From Azolla caroliniana (lineage: Eukaryota > Polypodiophyta): a stretch of 64,000 nucleotides of DNA. Each line of letters starts with the position of its first letter. Position 1 is the first letter of the stretch. Location: positions 5,890,001-5,954,000 of the forward strand of contig JBHGNT010000002.1 in the NCBI GenBank assembly GCA_043228905.1. Direction: 5' to 3'. Positions 33,501 through 44,804 of this stretch are shown one piece after another. The position numbers and the translations under genes are program-made. The notes below the pieces were generated by a model. That model saw only the letters and a list, made by a program, of their open reading frames with translations. It was not told where the DNA came from and made no database searches.

Positions 33501-33619
33501 GATTTCTATTTAAGGGCATTTAAAATTAGTCGTTGTCAAAATATATTTTGGCACGAAGGGGTATTTTTATTAACCATTATTTTATAGAAGGGTGTCTAAA
33601 ATAGTAAAGATTATATGTA

Positions 33620-35119
33620 TGAGGGGTTTATAAAAGATGTCATGAACGCACGTGATACAACCTCTTTATATATAGTGGAGTCCTCGGGTTGTGGGTAATT
33701 TGGGGATTTCAAATAAACACCAACGAGGATTATAGCCCATATACACATACAATGGTGTAACCTAGTAGAGGAATGGATAGAATTATTATATGCAAATTTG
33801 GCAAAGCATAATATATCCTTACAATCATCTTGTTGATAACTTATGAAACACTGAAGATATTCCTCCCATGTTTGATTTGTACGTTTTTCTTGTCCATCCG
33901 TTTGGGGATGGTAGATAGAGGAGAGGTTGCAAGTGACCTTGAGCATTGTGAAGAGATGCTTCCAAAGTTTAGGTATAAATTAAGGTCCACGGTCACTTAT
34001 GATGTTGTCGGGAAGACCACGGTGATGAAAAACTTCACGCATAATGATTTTTGTGGTTTCTTCACTAGTGATCTCTTTAGTGCATAGCAAGAAATGTGTC
34101 ATCTTAGTATATTGATCAACCACTGTTAAGATAACGTTGAAACCCTTGTTATAGGTTTAGGGTTAGGGATTACGATAGAGATGCCTATTTATGATAACGA
34201 TAGAAATGGTGGGTGTGATGACGATAATCATTGTGTGGTGGATTAGGGTGATGTTGAGAATCATTGCGGGGTGGGGGGTGGTGCCTAGAATGGCTCCACC
34301 CCCCTCCAAAGGGGATCAACATTAGGGAAGAGAGAGAGAAAGAGAAATGACAAGAGAGAGAGAGTGAGAGATTGAGAGAGAACTATGTCTTATTCATTCA
34401 TTCCCTACAAGTGGTTAAATAGTTACAAAAGGGTAGATACACATGGGTGCAAGCTCCCTTGTCCATTCACACTAATCACTCACTCACACCTCTTCGTATA
34501 TGTCCACATGCACACATGTGTGCGTGGGTTCACATACGTATCGACTCATACTTATAATTATACTTGTGCACATTTACTCATACACATCAACAACATTATA
34601 GCATTCGACCCTTCCTCATCACACTCTACTCTCTATACATCTCGTGTGGTAACAACCCTTAGAATTCGGAAGATCTATAATAAAATCCAAAGAAATAGAT
34701 TGCCCTGGCTTCCTTGGAATCGGTAATGGCTCCAATAAACCATACGGATGATGTCGGGGCATCTTCGCTTTGCAGCATGTATCACATGTTCGAACATAGT
34801 CTTCTACAAATTTACACATATGTGGCCATCAAAATGTTTGGGTTATTAAATCCAAGGTTTTAGTACTACCAAAATGTTCAACCGTATATGTATCATGGCA
34901 ATTTTGTATGAATCGAAGGTGAGATGAACCATTGGGAACATACAAAAGATTTTTAAAGAAGAGTAGTCCATCATGCCCTTTGACTTGGTGATAATCTGTA
35001 CCTGATTGTTGTGACCGCCAACATGATGCACAAGTGGGATCAGTGTAATCTAAGATATCTTGAGCAAAGACCTTTGTCCTCAAATCCTGACGGATAGTAT
35101 CAATAATGTTGGATTCCAA
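33620..35119 (-). pseudogene. gypsy 1 integrase
   Basis: The H2C2 zinc region (HFGSTKTLDL, YVRTCDTCCKAK) is followed by the core (SLDFIIDLP) and, beyond the solo LTR, SSIYHPQTDGQEKRTNQTWEEYLQ. The gene is in several frames with stops. Confidence 0.8.
34147..34654. mobile_element. Solo LTR in gypsy 1 integrase
   Basis: It starts TGTTATAGG and ends GGTAACA, and is flanked by ACCCT at 34142-34146 and 34655-34659. The gypsy integrase reads on across it, and gypsy 2 lacks it at the equivalent site (about 41000). It contains GA repeats near 34330-34380. It does not resemble the other LTRs here. Confidence 0.82.
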
Positions 35120-36980
35120 TGGAGTATCAAAAACCGAAGTTGCTTGAAGCTATGTAGGACCCAAGATTACTTGCTTTTTATTATCAAAGGTCAAATCATC
35201 AAGACGAGGTGCTAGATACGAGCGTCGTGATAATGCATCTACCTTCCCGTGTTGCTTGCCTGGACGAAATGTAATCTTGAAGTCAAAATGAGTGAGAAAC
35301 TTAACCCACCAAGCTTGTCATCTATTTAATACATGAGCATTCTGGAAATGGGTGAGGTTCTTGTGACCACTAAATACAATGATTCAATGAGGAGATCCTT
35401 CTAGGAAATGTCACCATTGTGCAAAGGAATCAACTATAGCTAATAATTCATTTCCATGCACCTCATAGTTGATTTTGGCAATGTCAAAATTGCGTGAGTG
35501 GAAAGCCACTAGTTGTAGCTTCTCATCATCACGTTGTTGTTACAAAATACCACCAAGTGCAAAATCCAACGTGTCTAGTTCAATAATAAATGGTTTTTTC
35601 AAATCAACATGAGCTAAAATAGGGGCCGATGTACAAACAATTGATTGAGCCTTCTTTGTGAGTTGTGTGAAAGGCAAAATAAGCTTTGAGTAGTCATGTA
35701 TAAACTTGTGATAGAAATGTGCAAATCCTAGAAAACATTGCACATCTCGCACTGATCATGGAGTCTTCCATTCTAACACCGTTTGGACCTTAGCTGGATC
35801 GATAGAGATTCCTTTAGAGGAGATGATATAGACTACGAATTCCAGCTATTTACAATCAAAATTACACTTTTTGAGTGTTGCATAAAGACCATGTTCTTGT
35901 AGTCGTTTTAGTACTAATCGTACATGAGAATCATGTTCTTCCTTTTTATTTTTAATAAATTAGTAGATCATCCAAGTAGATGATCAGATAGATGTCCAAA
36001 AATCTCAAAAAATATCATTTTCCATGCGTTGAAAAATTGTTGGTGCATTGGTTAGCCCGAATGGCATATAACTGTATAGTCAAAATGCCCATATTGGGTG
36101 CGGAAACTTATCTTCTACTCTTGTCGTAGTTGAATCTGTACGAGGTTATATGCACCATGTAAGTCGATATTTGTGAAATATTTTGCACCATTAATCCTTT
36201 CTAAAAGACTCAAGATTAGGGGAAGTGCATACCTATTTGTAATGGTAACTTTATTCAGGCCATGGTATTCCTCAAGAAAATAGGTGCGCTAGCTGGAGAT
36301 TTCGAATGTAGAATGAATCCATTCTCCAAGTTTTCCTCTATGTAGGCTCGAAGAACCTCCAGCTTGGTTGGTGACAAGTTGTAGATTGGTCCCCACAGTG
36401 ATTCTTTTCCTAGTTGTAAATCAATGGGACAATCATACGGTCAATGTTGAGGAAGAGTCAGGTTTTACCTTATAAAAAACATTGGCATAATGGCGATACT
36501 TCCTTGGAAGTTGAATTGTTGACTTCTCAATGATACTAGAAGGCTTCAATGATATGGCAATTAAAAACATTGGCCTCATTCTCCAATCGATTTCGGGGTT
36601 GTGTAATTCGAACCAAGGTAACCCCAAGACAATTGGATGCTTTGGGCTACTAATTATATTAAATGATATTACACATGCCAAATAATCTAGGATAACATGA
36701 ACCAACTCCAACTCTTCTACGATATTTCCAGAAGCAATGGGACAACCATCAATGACTATACGGAAGTTGGGCAAGGAAGTTTCCTTAAAGATATCTGATG
36801 AACTTGAGTTGCAAAATTCCAATCCATGAGGCAAGAATTAGCCCCGATATCTAGGAGTGCTAAGACATGTATTAGAGGGTTGTTTGTAGTACTAACTTCT
36901 ACTTGAGCTAAGAACACCTTGCCAGCTTGCTTAGGAGAAATGGAACCACTAATGGGCAACACAGATCCAGGTTTTTCCAA
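35120..36980 (-). pseudogene. gypsy 1 protease, reverse transcriptase and RNase H
   Basis: Protease: LALLDIGANSCLMDW, where the catalytic DTGA is DIGA. Then HPIVLGLPWFELHNP. The reverse transcriptase N-part (36430-35760) is in broken frames. RDVQCFLGFAHFYHKFI, ILAHVDLKKPFIIELD and FALGGIL (35752-35540) mark the junction with RNase H. Confidence 0.8.
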
Positions 36981-37169
36981 CCAAACAATTCCTATTTTGG
37001 CTGGACTTAATCGTTTAACTCTTCTTCTAGTTGAATGAGAACTTCAAATTTGTTGGATAAACTTGGACCACTAGGATTATCAAATACTCTTAATAAAATA
37101 GACTCAGGTTTAGCAATAACAACTAGTTGATTTAAGTCTAGTCTTCTTGGCCTATGGGGACAATTTACT

Positions 37170-38137
37170 GCAATATGCCCTTGACCACAGTAATATAAAC
37201 ATAGACGATTTGCTCAGCATCGTTGCTTTTCTTCTTCAATAATGGTCCACAACGACGTGTTTTGTTGATTTCCATTAGACTGTGTTAGTGGATTTGTAGA
37301 GGATGCATTATATGATTCTATTGGGAAGGGTTTTGCTATGATTAATGCATATGTAGGCTCCGATCTTGTCCTTGGCATCTATAACTGTCATTCTAAACAT
37401 CGTTCAAAAAGACAATAATTGCATCACACCGCTTAATTGATTGCCTTTGTGAGCGACTTTGGTTCTTCAAGGAAAGTCAAGAATAAATCTTTGACATCAT
37501 TGTGTAGGCCAAAACGAAATTGCTCCATCAATGCTTGGTTGTCCAATGGAATATCACTTGCAAGTAGATGGAAATCCGCAATATAGGCTAAGACCAAACG
37601 ATCTCCTTGACGCAATATTTGGATTTTATTGATTGATGTCCTAACACTAGTGATATCTCCAAAATATGCTTTAAACTCACTAATAAACTCCTCGAAATTA
37701 TTTAGCGAAGGAGATCCTTTTTCTAACAAAGGGGTGAACCATGGTAACGTTGTACCACTAAGTAATGTGCCTACTAGCACCACTCGTGATGCATCGGTGG
37801 GATATCGAGAAGGATGCATTTGGATCACCAAGCATACCTGATCAAGGAACCCTTTGAATTGTGATGGCGTTCCATCAAATTTCACGAGGAGACCAATCTT
37901 GCGCTCTTTAAGGATTCCTTGAGTATTTGGTTCTTGTTGTTGTAACAACATGATCTTTACTTCCAGCTGTTGCACTATTAATGCCAACTCCCCATGTTGT
38001 TGTTGTGTTTTTTGCTTTTCTAAAGTGATTTCTTGAAGATCTCCAACAACCGTGGATTTTCTTGTTCCAATGCTACGAACTTTTCCTTCAAGCTCCGAAA
38101 AGACAGATTGGCATTCTTGTGCGGTTACAATTGCCAT
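37170..38137 (-). pseudogene. gypsy 1 gag with zinc knuckle
   Basis: A 234-residue frame from MAIVTAQECQSVFSELEGKV contains a Q-rich coiled-coil-like stretch, KFDGTPSQFKGFLDQV, RVVLVGTLLSGTTLPWFTPL and LNNFEEFISEFKAYFGD, all typical of gypsy gag. A knuckle CLYYCGQGHIAVNC lies further on near 37190. Confidence 0.82.
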
Positions 38138-38460
38138 TTAACACTAATGGAAGGATCGATAAGAGGACTAATATTAGAGGAAGGGAGGATAAGAAGGTAT
38201 TTGGTTCAAATTGTCCTAAATAGTACTAGAGATAGAGAGGAGGGAATGATTGAAAAAATCATGAGAGAGAGAAGGAGAGAGAGATAGGGTGTGGAAGAGA
38301 GAAATATGATAACAAGAAGTATATTATGTGAAGAGGAGTACAAGGATAGTTAATGCTTAGAACTAGCGTTCAATTGAATTGGTTTTGAATAGTGCCATAT
38401 GCCTCAAACACGTTCGCATTCACAAGTGGAAGGATCACGCATTCCACTTATAGATTGCTT

Positions 38461-39420
38461 TTATAATCTTGCGATTTTAGGCAGTTTTCAAAAACTTGAT
38501 ACATCAGTATCACATGTTTTAAATAACATATAAAATTTGCTGTTTTTTAAAGATTTAACAAGTGTCAAAATGATAATTTCTAAAATTGAATAGTTTTTCA
38601 ATAAATGTTTAAATGTTGACGGTTTGCATATATGAAATCTAGTTAACTTAAAGAAAATCACAATGGTTAACTCAAGGCACAAGTTACGATTAATGGTTTC
38701 ATCATCTTGAGAAGATGTAGGTTCAAGAAGTGGAAGTGACATCAATTGGTATACTTGAAAATGTTTTAAGTATAAGAGGTAACCCTATAATCCTTAGTGT
38801 CATCATTTATAAATTTAGTGCTCATCAACATCCACAAATTCACAACTCAAGAAATGTAAATTTCTCAAGACCTTGGCACTGATGAGCTCTACCTAGAGCG
38901 AAACTAGTTTGCACAAGGTCTTTCTAATGAAAATTTCTTAAGCTTTTCTCTTTTCTCACTCACTCTTCTCTTCTTCTTTCATCTCATTCTCTCATTCTCT
39001 TTTACTCTTGGTCACCTCTAATCCTACTCACCTTAGTTTCACTTGCATCATTGCTTTATTTCTTTTCTTACTCTTCCCATATCATCTCAATAGTTGTGCT
39101 AGTTCGCTCGCACTCCTTGTCACGATCCTACGGTCATAGCAACAATTTTGATAAATTCACAACTCCAAAAATATAGACAATATTCATAAATTGTGAAAAC
39201 TATCAAACTTAGATGTAAGCATTAATATATCAATTTGAGCATATCACATAGTTATCAGGGTATCCACACTGCTCTTCTCTTCTTCCTTTTGAGAACTCCC
39301 CTACAAAATTTATGCAATATTATCTACTCCACATAAGCTAGCAATGATAGGGTTCTCCAATAGTTTGTTGACAAAATCAATAAGTTCCTTAGGTTCACCA
39401 ACTAATGTAGGAATATGTTT
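38461..39420. other. Non-coding stretch between gypsy elements
   Basis: No gene is supported. A CT-rich run lies near 38950-39010. Part may be decayed gypsy leader or LTR. Confidence 0.4.
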
Positions 39421-39902
39421 TGTCAGGATCAGTACTAAGGCAGAGAAGGAATTAGTACTAAAAGATGAGGATTAGTACTAAGAGAGGTTTAGAACTCTCG
39501 AGAGAAGGAAAGAGCGAGTGAGAGAGAGAGATAGAGAGAGAGAGAAAGGGTGAGAGAATGATGATAAAAGATAGGGAGTATACACTAGTAGCTAGGAGGC
39601 TTAAGACAGGCATTGAACCGATTTGGTTCAAAATAATGCCTTGTGAGTGTTCTCAGGAGTACTCCTGAAGTTTCTAGAATGTTCCAGAGAAATCTAGAAG
39701 ATACATCAATTTTCTATAATAAAACATAAATGAAAATAATATTCTACGTATTACAATGTGTGGTCTAATGGTCAAGAGCTTGACCCATGTAGCATAAGGT
39801 CATGGGTTCGAGTCTTGCCATATCATGACACTATCGTCCCTTTAAAACGATGAGTGTCACGAGTCGTTTTGGATTGAGACCCCGTTTGTCTATATATTGA
39901 CA
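39421..39902 (-). repeat. 3' LTR of gypsy 2, with an internal tRNA-like segment
   Basis: The ends are TGTCA ... TGACA (short inverted ends). It contains a GA microsatellite near 39535 and, on plus, GTCTAATGGTCAAGAGC ... GGTCATGGGTTCGAGTC at 39774-39815, which has tRNA A-box and B-box character. A related segment is at 44600-44790. Confidence 0.7.
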
Positions 39903-39904
39903 AT

Positions 39905-40342
39905 GGAAGTCGTCAAGAAGAGCACGAGCATTAGTCACATTCTCTATCGGTTCCCAAGTACGCTCATTGGGACTATATCCTAGCCAATCGACTAGATAGT
40001 AGAGCTTGTTGTGAACAATCTTGGAATCAAGGATGGCGGCAACCTCGTACTCAAGTCCATCTTCAAGCTCGATCGGGGGTGGAGGCTATGTAATATGTTC
40101 TGGGATGGTGCTTTCTTGATAGGGTTCGAGGAGAGAACTATGAAACACCGAATTCCATCTTCAAGCTCGATCAGGGGTGGAGGCTGTGTAACACGTCCTA
40201 GGATGGTGCTCTCTTGATAGGGTTCGAGGAGAGAACTATGAAACACCGGATGTATCCGAAGTTGTAGAGGTAGATGGAGATGAAAAGTGACATCATTAAT
40301 CTTTCCTATAATATGGAAAGGACCTAATCGCCGATAATCCAA
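39905..40342 (-). pseudogene. gypsy 2 integrase C-terminus and chromodomain
   Basis: The chromodomain binds histone marks and steers integration of chromoviruses. A ~100-bp tandem duplication (unit gaggagagaactatgaaaca ... , about 40060-40250) separates it from the GPFHIIGK block and breaks the frame. Confidence 0.82.
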
Positions 40343-41025
40343 CTTCTCGCATGGGCGAGTAGTCTTGATGTGTCATTGTAGTAGCCATACCCGATCTCCA
40401 ATGTTAAAACTAGATGGAAGTTGATGTCGATACGCGTAAACCTTGTGTGTTTGTTGAGCTTGTTGGAGATCAGTAGATAAATCTGCTTGTATCTTGCGTA
40501 ACTGCTCTAAACGATCCTCTACGCAAGAATTTGTGGACAACTCTGGGGTTTCAAATACACACCACCGGGGGTGACAACTTGTATAACCATAAAATGGCGT
40601 AACTTTAGTCGATGCGTGGACAGAGTTATTATAGGCAAATTCGGCGAAGTGGAGAATATTTGCCTAGTGATCTTGATGATAGCTTAGAAAGCACCGAAGA
40701 TACTGCTCCATCGTTTGATTTGTTCATTCTGCTTGGCCATCGGTTTGTGGGTGGTAGCCGGAGTAGAGGTTACAAGTGACCTTGAGCATTTTAAAAAAGT
40801 GCTTCTAGAATTTCGATACGAGCTAGGGTCCACGGTCGTTGATGATACTATCGGGAAGGCCATGATGCCGACATCCTTCACGCATGACAATTTCAGCGGT
40901 TTCTTCACTGGAGATTTCCTTAGTACATGGCAAGAAATGAGCCATCTTCGTATATCAATCTACGACTATTAGAATCGCATTGAACCCGTTAGAGACTGGA
41001 AGATCTATGATGAAGTCTAGATTAC

Positions 41026-41673
41026 CTACTTTTGGTTATCAAAACCTGGCTCGCCAGGACGCGGTGCTAGGTACGAACGCCGTGATAATGCATCTGCCTT
41101 CTCTTGGTGCTTCCCCGGACGATATGTAATTTTGAAGTCGAAATGCGTGAGGAAGTGGGCCCACCAAGCTTGACGTCGATTTAACACACGAGCATCCTGA
41201 AAGTAGGCAAGGTTTTTGTGGTCAATGAATACGGTGACTTGATGAGTGGATCCCTCTAGAAAATGCCTCCATTGCATAAAATAGTCCACTATTGCCAATT
41301 GCTCCTTATCATGAATTTCATAGTTGATTTTGCCGGCGTCAAACTTGCGTGAGTGAAAAGCTACAGGATGTAGCTTCTCATCACTACCCCATTGTGACAG
41401 AATGCTCCCCAATGCGAAATCCTGTGCATCTGCTTCGATAATGAATGGTTTTTCCGGATTGACATGAGCTAGAATTGGAGCCGATGTAAATGCCTTTATG
41501 TTGTCAGTATCTCCAAAACAGGCTTTAAACTCACTTATAAATTCTTCAAAATTGTTTAGTAATGGAGATTCTTTTTCTAACAGCGGAGCGAACCATGCCA
41601 ACGCTGAGCCACTTAACAACGTGCCTACTAAACCCACTCGAAATGCATCGGTTGGATATCGGGAAGGATGCAT
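41026..41673 (-). pseudogene. gypsy 2 in-frame fusion of gag to RNase H
   Basis: A 215-residue open frame begins in gag (YPTDAFRVGLVGTLLSGSAL, NNFEEFISEFKACFGDT) and passes at about 41510 into the reverse transcriptase/RNase H junction (FTSAPILAHVNPEKPFIIEA, DFALGSILSQ, HSRKFDAGKINYEIHDKEQL) and RNase H (VFIDHKNLAYFQ, YRPGKHQEKADALSRR). Protease and most of the reverse transcriptase are missing. The deletion happens to keep the frame open. The upstream gag part is at 41700-41990. Confidence 0.85.
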
Positions 41674-42117
41674 TTGAATAACTAGTCGTACCTGATTAAG
41701 GAACCCTCTAAACTGCGATCACGTTCCATCGAATTTCATGGGAAGGCTGATCTTGGGTTCTTTATGAATCCCTTGTGTTCCGGGTCCTTGTTGTTACATC
41801 ACTACAATGGTTGCTTCGAGTTGTTGCACACGTAACGTCAGCTCCCCGTGTTGTTGTTGTTTTTCTAGCATTATTTGTTGAAGATCCCCCAACAAACGGT
41901 GATTTTCTTGTTCTAGTACTACAAATTTCTCTTTTAAGCACTAGAGCTCCGAGAAAACAGGTTTCCATTTTACTAGGGAGGATAAGAGGATTAGTATGAA
42001 AGGAAGAAAGGGGTAAGAAGATGAGGGAAACCGAAAAGAAGACCGGAAAAAGGGGATATGTAAGAAGATAAAAGGAAGAGGAGGAAACGGAAGGAGGATG
42101 GAAAATCGGTTCAAACT

Positions 42118-43040
42118 GCTCGTCGTCCTTTTTAAGTGCAACAATATTTTTGAATAACTTCAATGCAAATGCAAATGTAGTACACATTAACAATTAAAAA
42201 TGAAAAGTGCTTTAGCTAAACATAAGCTATATTGATTTCTGAAGGCATAGCAAACAAAGTTATAATAATTTACCCGAGCCGGAGAACAAATCTAGTATCC
42301 AATCTCCTTCATTGGAGAACATTTAAAATGACAATTATCAATATTAAGTAGAATGTATTGATGGGAAAAAATCAAAACTCTCCATGTAATATAAATATTT
42401 CTTACTAAGCAAGGTTTTCTATCCCATGACAATGAGATCTCAAGGCCTATGCTATAGAGTATCCTTGGTACATGCTATGGAATACGATAATTCTTCATAA
42501 GGATATTGTTTGTGCAAAATCTTTCACCATCTTCCCAAGTTATTTAAACATAAATGGTTCATCATCATATGTTTATCCAACCATACAAAATCCGTATGGT
42601 ATCTCAATAATCAATAATATGTACTCCTTTGTTGGCAATATGTGCATCATCTTAGCCACATCACCAGAATAGACATTATAGCATAAATCCTAGGTGATAT
42701 ATTTTTTGTGGCTAAATTTCTTAAAAGTGCCACCATCTTCTACACCGTATGCCTTCACTAAACGGTAGTTCTTTTCTTTCTATGCTCTTTCAAGATGTGC
42801 AAGAAATGATGTAGGAAAATCAAGAATATCTTTAACTTCTCTCAATATCTTATTATCACTATCTTGGTATATCATTGTTGAACAATTTTTCTTTGCTCTC
42901 TGACTATACATGGCTTCTTCACATTGAGCAGATTCTAAAGGCGAGCCTCGATTATTCAAACAAATTTTCTTGACCATACACTCATCCTGATTTTCAGTTG
43001 ACCTTGTAGGTGCAAGATAAAAAAATATAGAGAAACTCAA
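42118..43040 (-). pseudogene. Second copy of the DNA methyltransferase gene, 3' part
   Basis: On minus: ILREVKDILDFPTSFLAHLE (42790-42860), the LVKAYG and FKKFSHKK blocks, IPYGF (42588-42602, motif IV) followed by CMVG where copy 1 has a stop, YDDEPFMFK, GYSIA and HGIENLA. After an intron, GDWILDLFSGSG (42275-42315, motif I) ends at a GTAAAT donor. TTFAFALKLFKNIVALKKDD (42118-42190) is the exon that completes motif I. Exon order and intron positions match the first copy. It has several stops and no ParB part. Its first exon is longer than in copy 1 (STENQDECMVKKICLNN). It is cut on the left by gypsy 2. Confidence 0.8.
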
Positions 43041-43287
43041 TTATATGAACCAATAAGTAGTTTCTAACAACTTAGATGTTTAAAGACAGCTTAACTCTAG
43101 AAAAAGGCTCTAAATGCCAAAAAGAGACATGTAGATATGAAATATCGCAAAAATTAATGAATTTTTGTTAAATAATATGCAAAAAAAACACTAAATAGTG
43201 CAGTAAAAACACTCCCATCAATCAATTTTTCTAATGGGAAATCCTAGAAAAAATAGAGAATATTTGTGAAAATATACAATTTATTCA

Positions 43288-43560
43288 GAAACTCGATAAT
43301 TTTAATAGTAAAATAGAGATTTCATAGTACAATTCGATACAATATATTGAGTTTATGTTATTTTCCCATAAAAAAACCCAAACAATTAAAAACAAATATT
43401 TAAAAAAAAATTTACTTTAAACATGAACTCAATACATTGTATCAAATTGTGATGAAAACTCTACATTTTATATCAACTCGATACAATGTATCGAGTTTAT
43501 GTATAAAAATGTTCTTTTTTATCAAATAAAAAAGAACAATTTTAAACATGAACTCACATT
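43288..43560. repeat. Second cluster of TCGATAC palindromes
   Basis: At least three inverted repeats: AATTCGATACAATATATTGA (about 43331), GAACTCAATACATTGTATC (about 43425) and AACTCGATACAATGTATCG (about 43475), with the same arms as the array in intron 1 of the first copy. The array is more decayed and AT-rich, and it lies between the methylase remnant and the DUF7869-like remnant. Confidence 0.75.
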
Positions 43561-43835
43561 GTACTAAAATTTCTATTTTTACAAGAAGTATGTTGCACAC
43601 CAAGATACCTTATGGTGAATATGTTCTTCATTGGTCAACAAAAAACCATTAATAATTGTGTTGATGGTAATTGAACCTTGCAAATGTCGTTTACATGGTC
43701 TATAATATATTAGTGTGGTCTCAATCACCGCTTCAAGTACTTAATGGTGATCTCCATAGTTTGCTGAATCCATAACAGAGAAACATTTATGTGGAATTAA
43801 GGATGACAACACGAGCATAACTCAGGTGCTAAAGA

Positions 43836-44248
43836 AACTTGCAACAACTTAAGGTGGGGATATTAATAGCTACACATGCAGATGGCCATGATGTAGGTCA
43901 CAAATTCTGGATTGGTAAAGTTTTGGATGCGGTGATGCATTAAACCTTTGTAATACATCTATAATTGACATTAGTGAGGTGAATATCATTGTGTATGACT
44001 TTACATTGACAAAAGTTGGATGTTTAAGGAAGATAACAATAGACATAATAAAAGAGATATTACCAAGTCTAGAAAATGTCTCAGATTGAAGCCGAACAAG
44101 ATTTAGTGCACATAATTTTGAGACACCATTTGGTGAAGACAATGATTTGATTGGTACATTCGGAAATGAGGAGGAAGAGTCCCAATTGTATATTAGTTAT
44201 AGTAGCGATTCTCATGAAAGGAGTGATCGTAGTGATGCAAATAACTAG
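43836..44248 (+). pseudogene. Second copy of the DUF7869-like gene, C-terminal end
   Basis: NLQQLKVGILIATHADGHD, GHKFWIGKVLDAVMH and, after decay, VNIIVYDFTLTKVG align with NLQELTVGMLIATPAD, GHQFWVGKILEVLMH and VDIIMYNFTLTKAG of the first copy. Homology continues into the 3' flank (aacaatagacataataaaaga). An acidic tail, FGEDNDLIGTFGNEEEESQ ... SDRSDANN with a stop at 44246, follows here and is missing from the truncated first copy. Orientation relative to the methylase remnant is divergent, as in copy 1. Confidence 0.75.
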
Positions 44249-44460
44249 CAAATGTATTTTTTGTGCAACTATATGTAACAAATTTAGACAACATTTTATC
44301 GAATGATATAAAAAAGTTGATTTTTTGAAATCTTTTGCTTCTAAAATCCTTAAGATCTAAAAATGTATTAGTTGTCATTTTGCCTTAAAAATACACAAAG
44401 TTATTTTTCGTATTTGACAGAAATTTGGCATTTCTCAATTTTACCAAATGATGAAATTTT
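44249..44460. other. AT-rich non-coding flank
   Basis: No gene. It may contain the 3' untranslated region of the DUF7869-like gene; no terminal inverted repeat is recognised. Confidence 0.35.
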
Positions 44461-44790
44461 CAAAATTTTCATCAAGTTTTTGAGAGCATGTGATACTAGT
44501 AATAAGATGTTTTGTGAAATGGTAGAAAAAACCCCAAAATCAAACGGAATATTCCTTATCCTTCCACTTTTGAACAAGAACGTGTTCTCTATTTATAGTA
44601 TTATCAGGAGTATTCCTAAAATTTCTAGAATGTTCCAGAGTAATATAGAATATATATGAATTTTTTGTAATGAAATAAAAATGAAAATAATATCTTGTGA
44701 GTTACAATGAATAATATAATGGTATGGCCTCAACCCGTGTAATATAAGGTCATGGGTTCAACTCCTTTTGAGACCATATCATGATAGAGG
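44461..44790. repeat. Gypsy LTR fragment with tRNA-like segment
   Basis: TTCTAGAATGTTCCAGAG and the following 150 bp resemble 39640-39830 in the gypsy 2 LTR, including GGTCATGGGTTCAACTCC, which corresponds to the B-box region. CTTATCCTTCCACTTTTGAA matches the LTR-edge motif near 190, 16205 and 38408. Confidence 0.6.
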
Positions 44791-44804
44791 GTTGTACACT
44801 CTTA

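Larger units (their letters stand above)
33620..38460 (-). mobile_element. Ty3/gypsy element 1, truncated
   Basis: On minus, gag (38137-37433), zinc knuckle near 37190, protease (36980-36433), reverse transcriptase (36430-35540), RNase H (35540-35120) and integrase (35119-33620) follow in the gypsy order, with integrase last. The right flank (38138-38460) looks like leader and LTR edge. The integrase C-terminus, any chromodomain and the 3' LTR are missing. It is interrupted by a solo LTR at 34147-34654. Confidence 0.85.
39903..42117 (-). mobile_element. Ty3/gypsy element 2 (chromovirus), internally deleted
   Basis: On minus, gag (from about 41990) is joined directly to the reverse transcriptase/RNase H junction; then integrase remnants (41000-40350), the integrase C-terminus (GPFHIIGKINDVTF, IHPVFHSSLLEPY) and a chromodomain near 40080-39905 (YEVAAILDSKI, LYYLVDWLGYSPNERTWEP). 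The right LTR is cut at about 42117, exactly where the last exon of the second methylase copy begins. Confidence 0.85.

Noticed and set aside
32884-33519. 211-residue minus-strand frame with hydrophobic, cysteine-rich start
   Set aside because: The hydrophobic part is the ATAC microsatellite; no conserved domain, and it overlaps a PPR fragment on plus.
38033-38287. 84-residue plus-strand frame rich in R and E
   Set aside because: GA-rich leader of gypsy 1 read antisense to gag; no domain.
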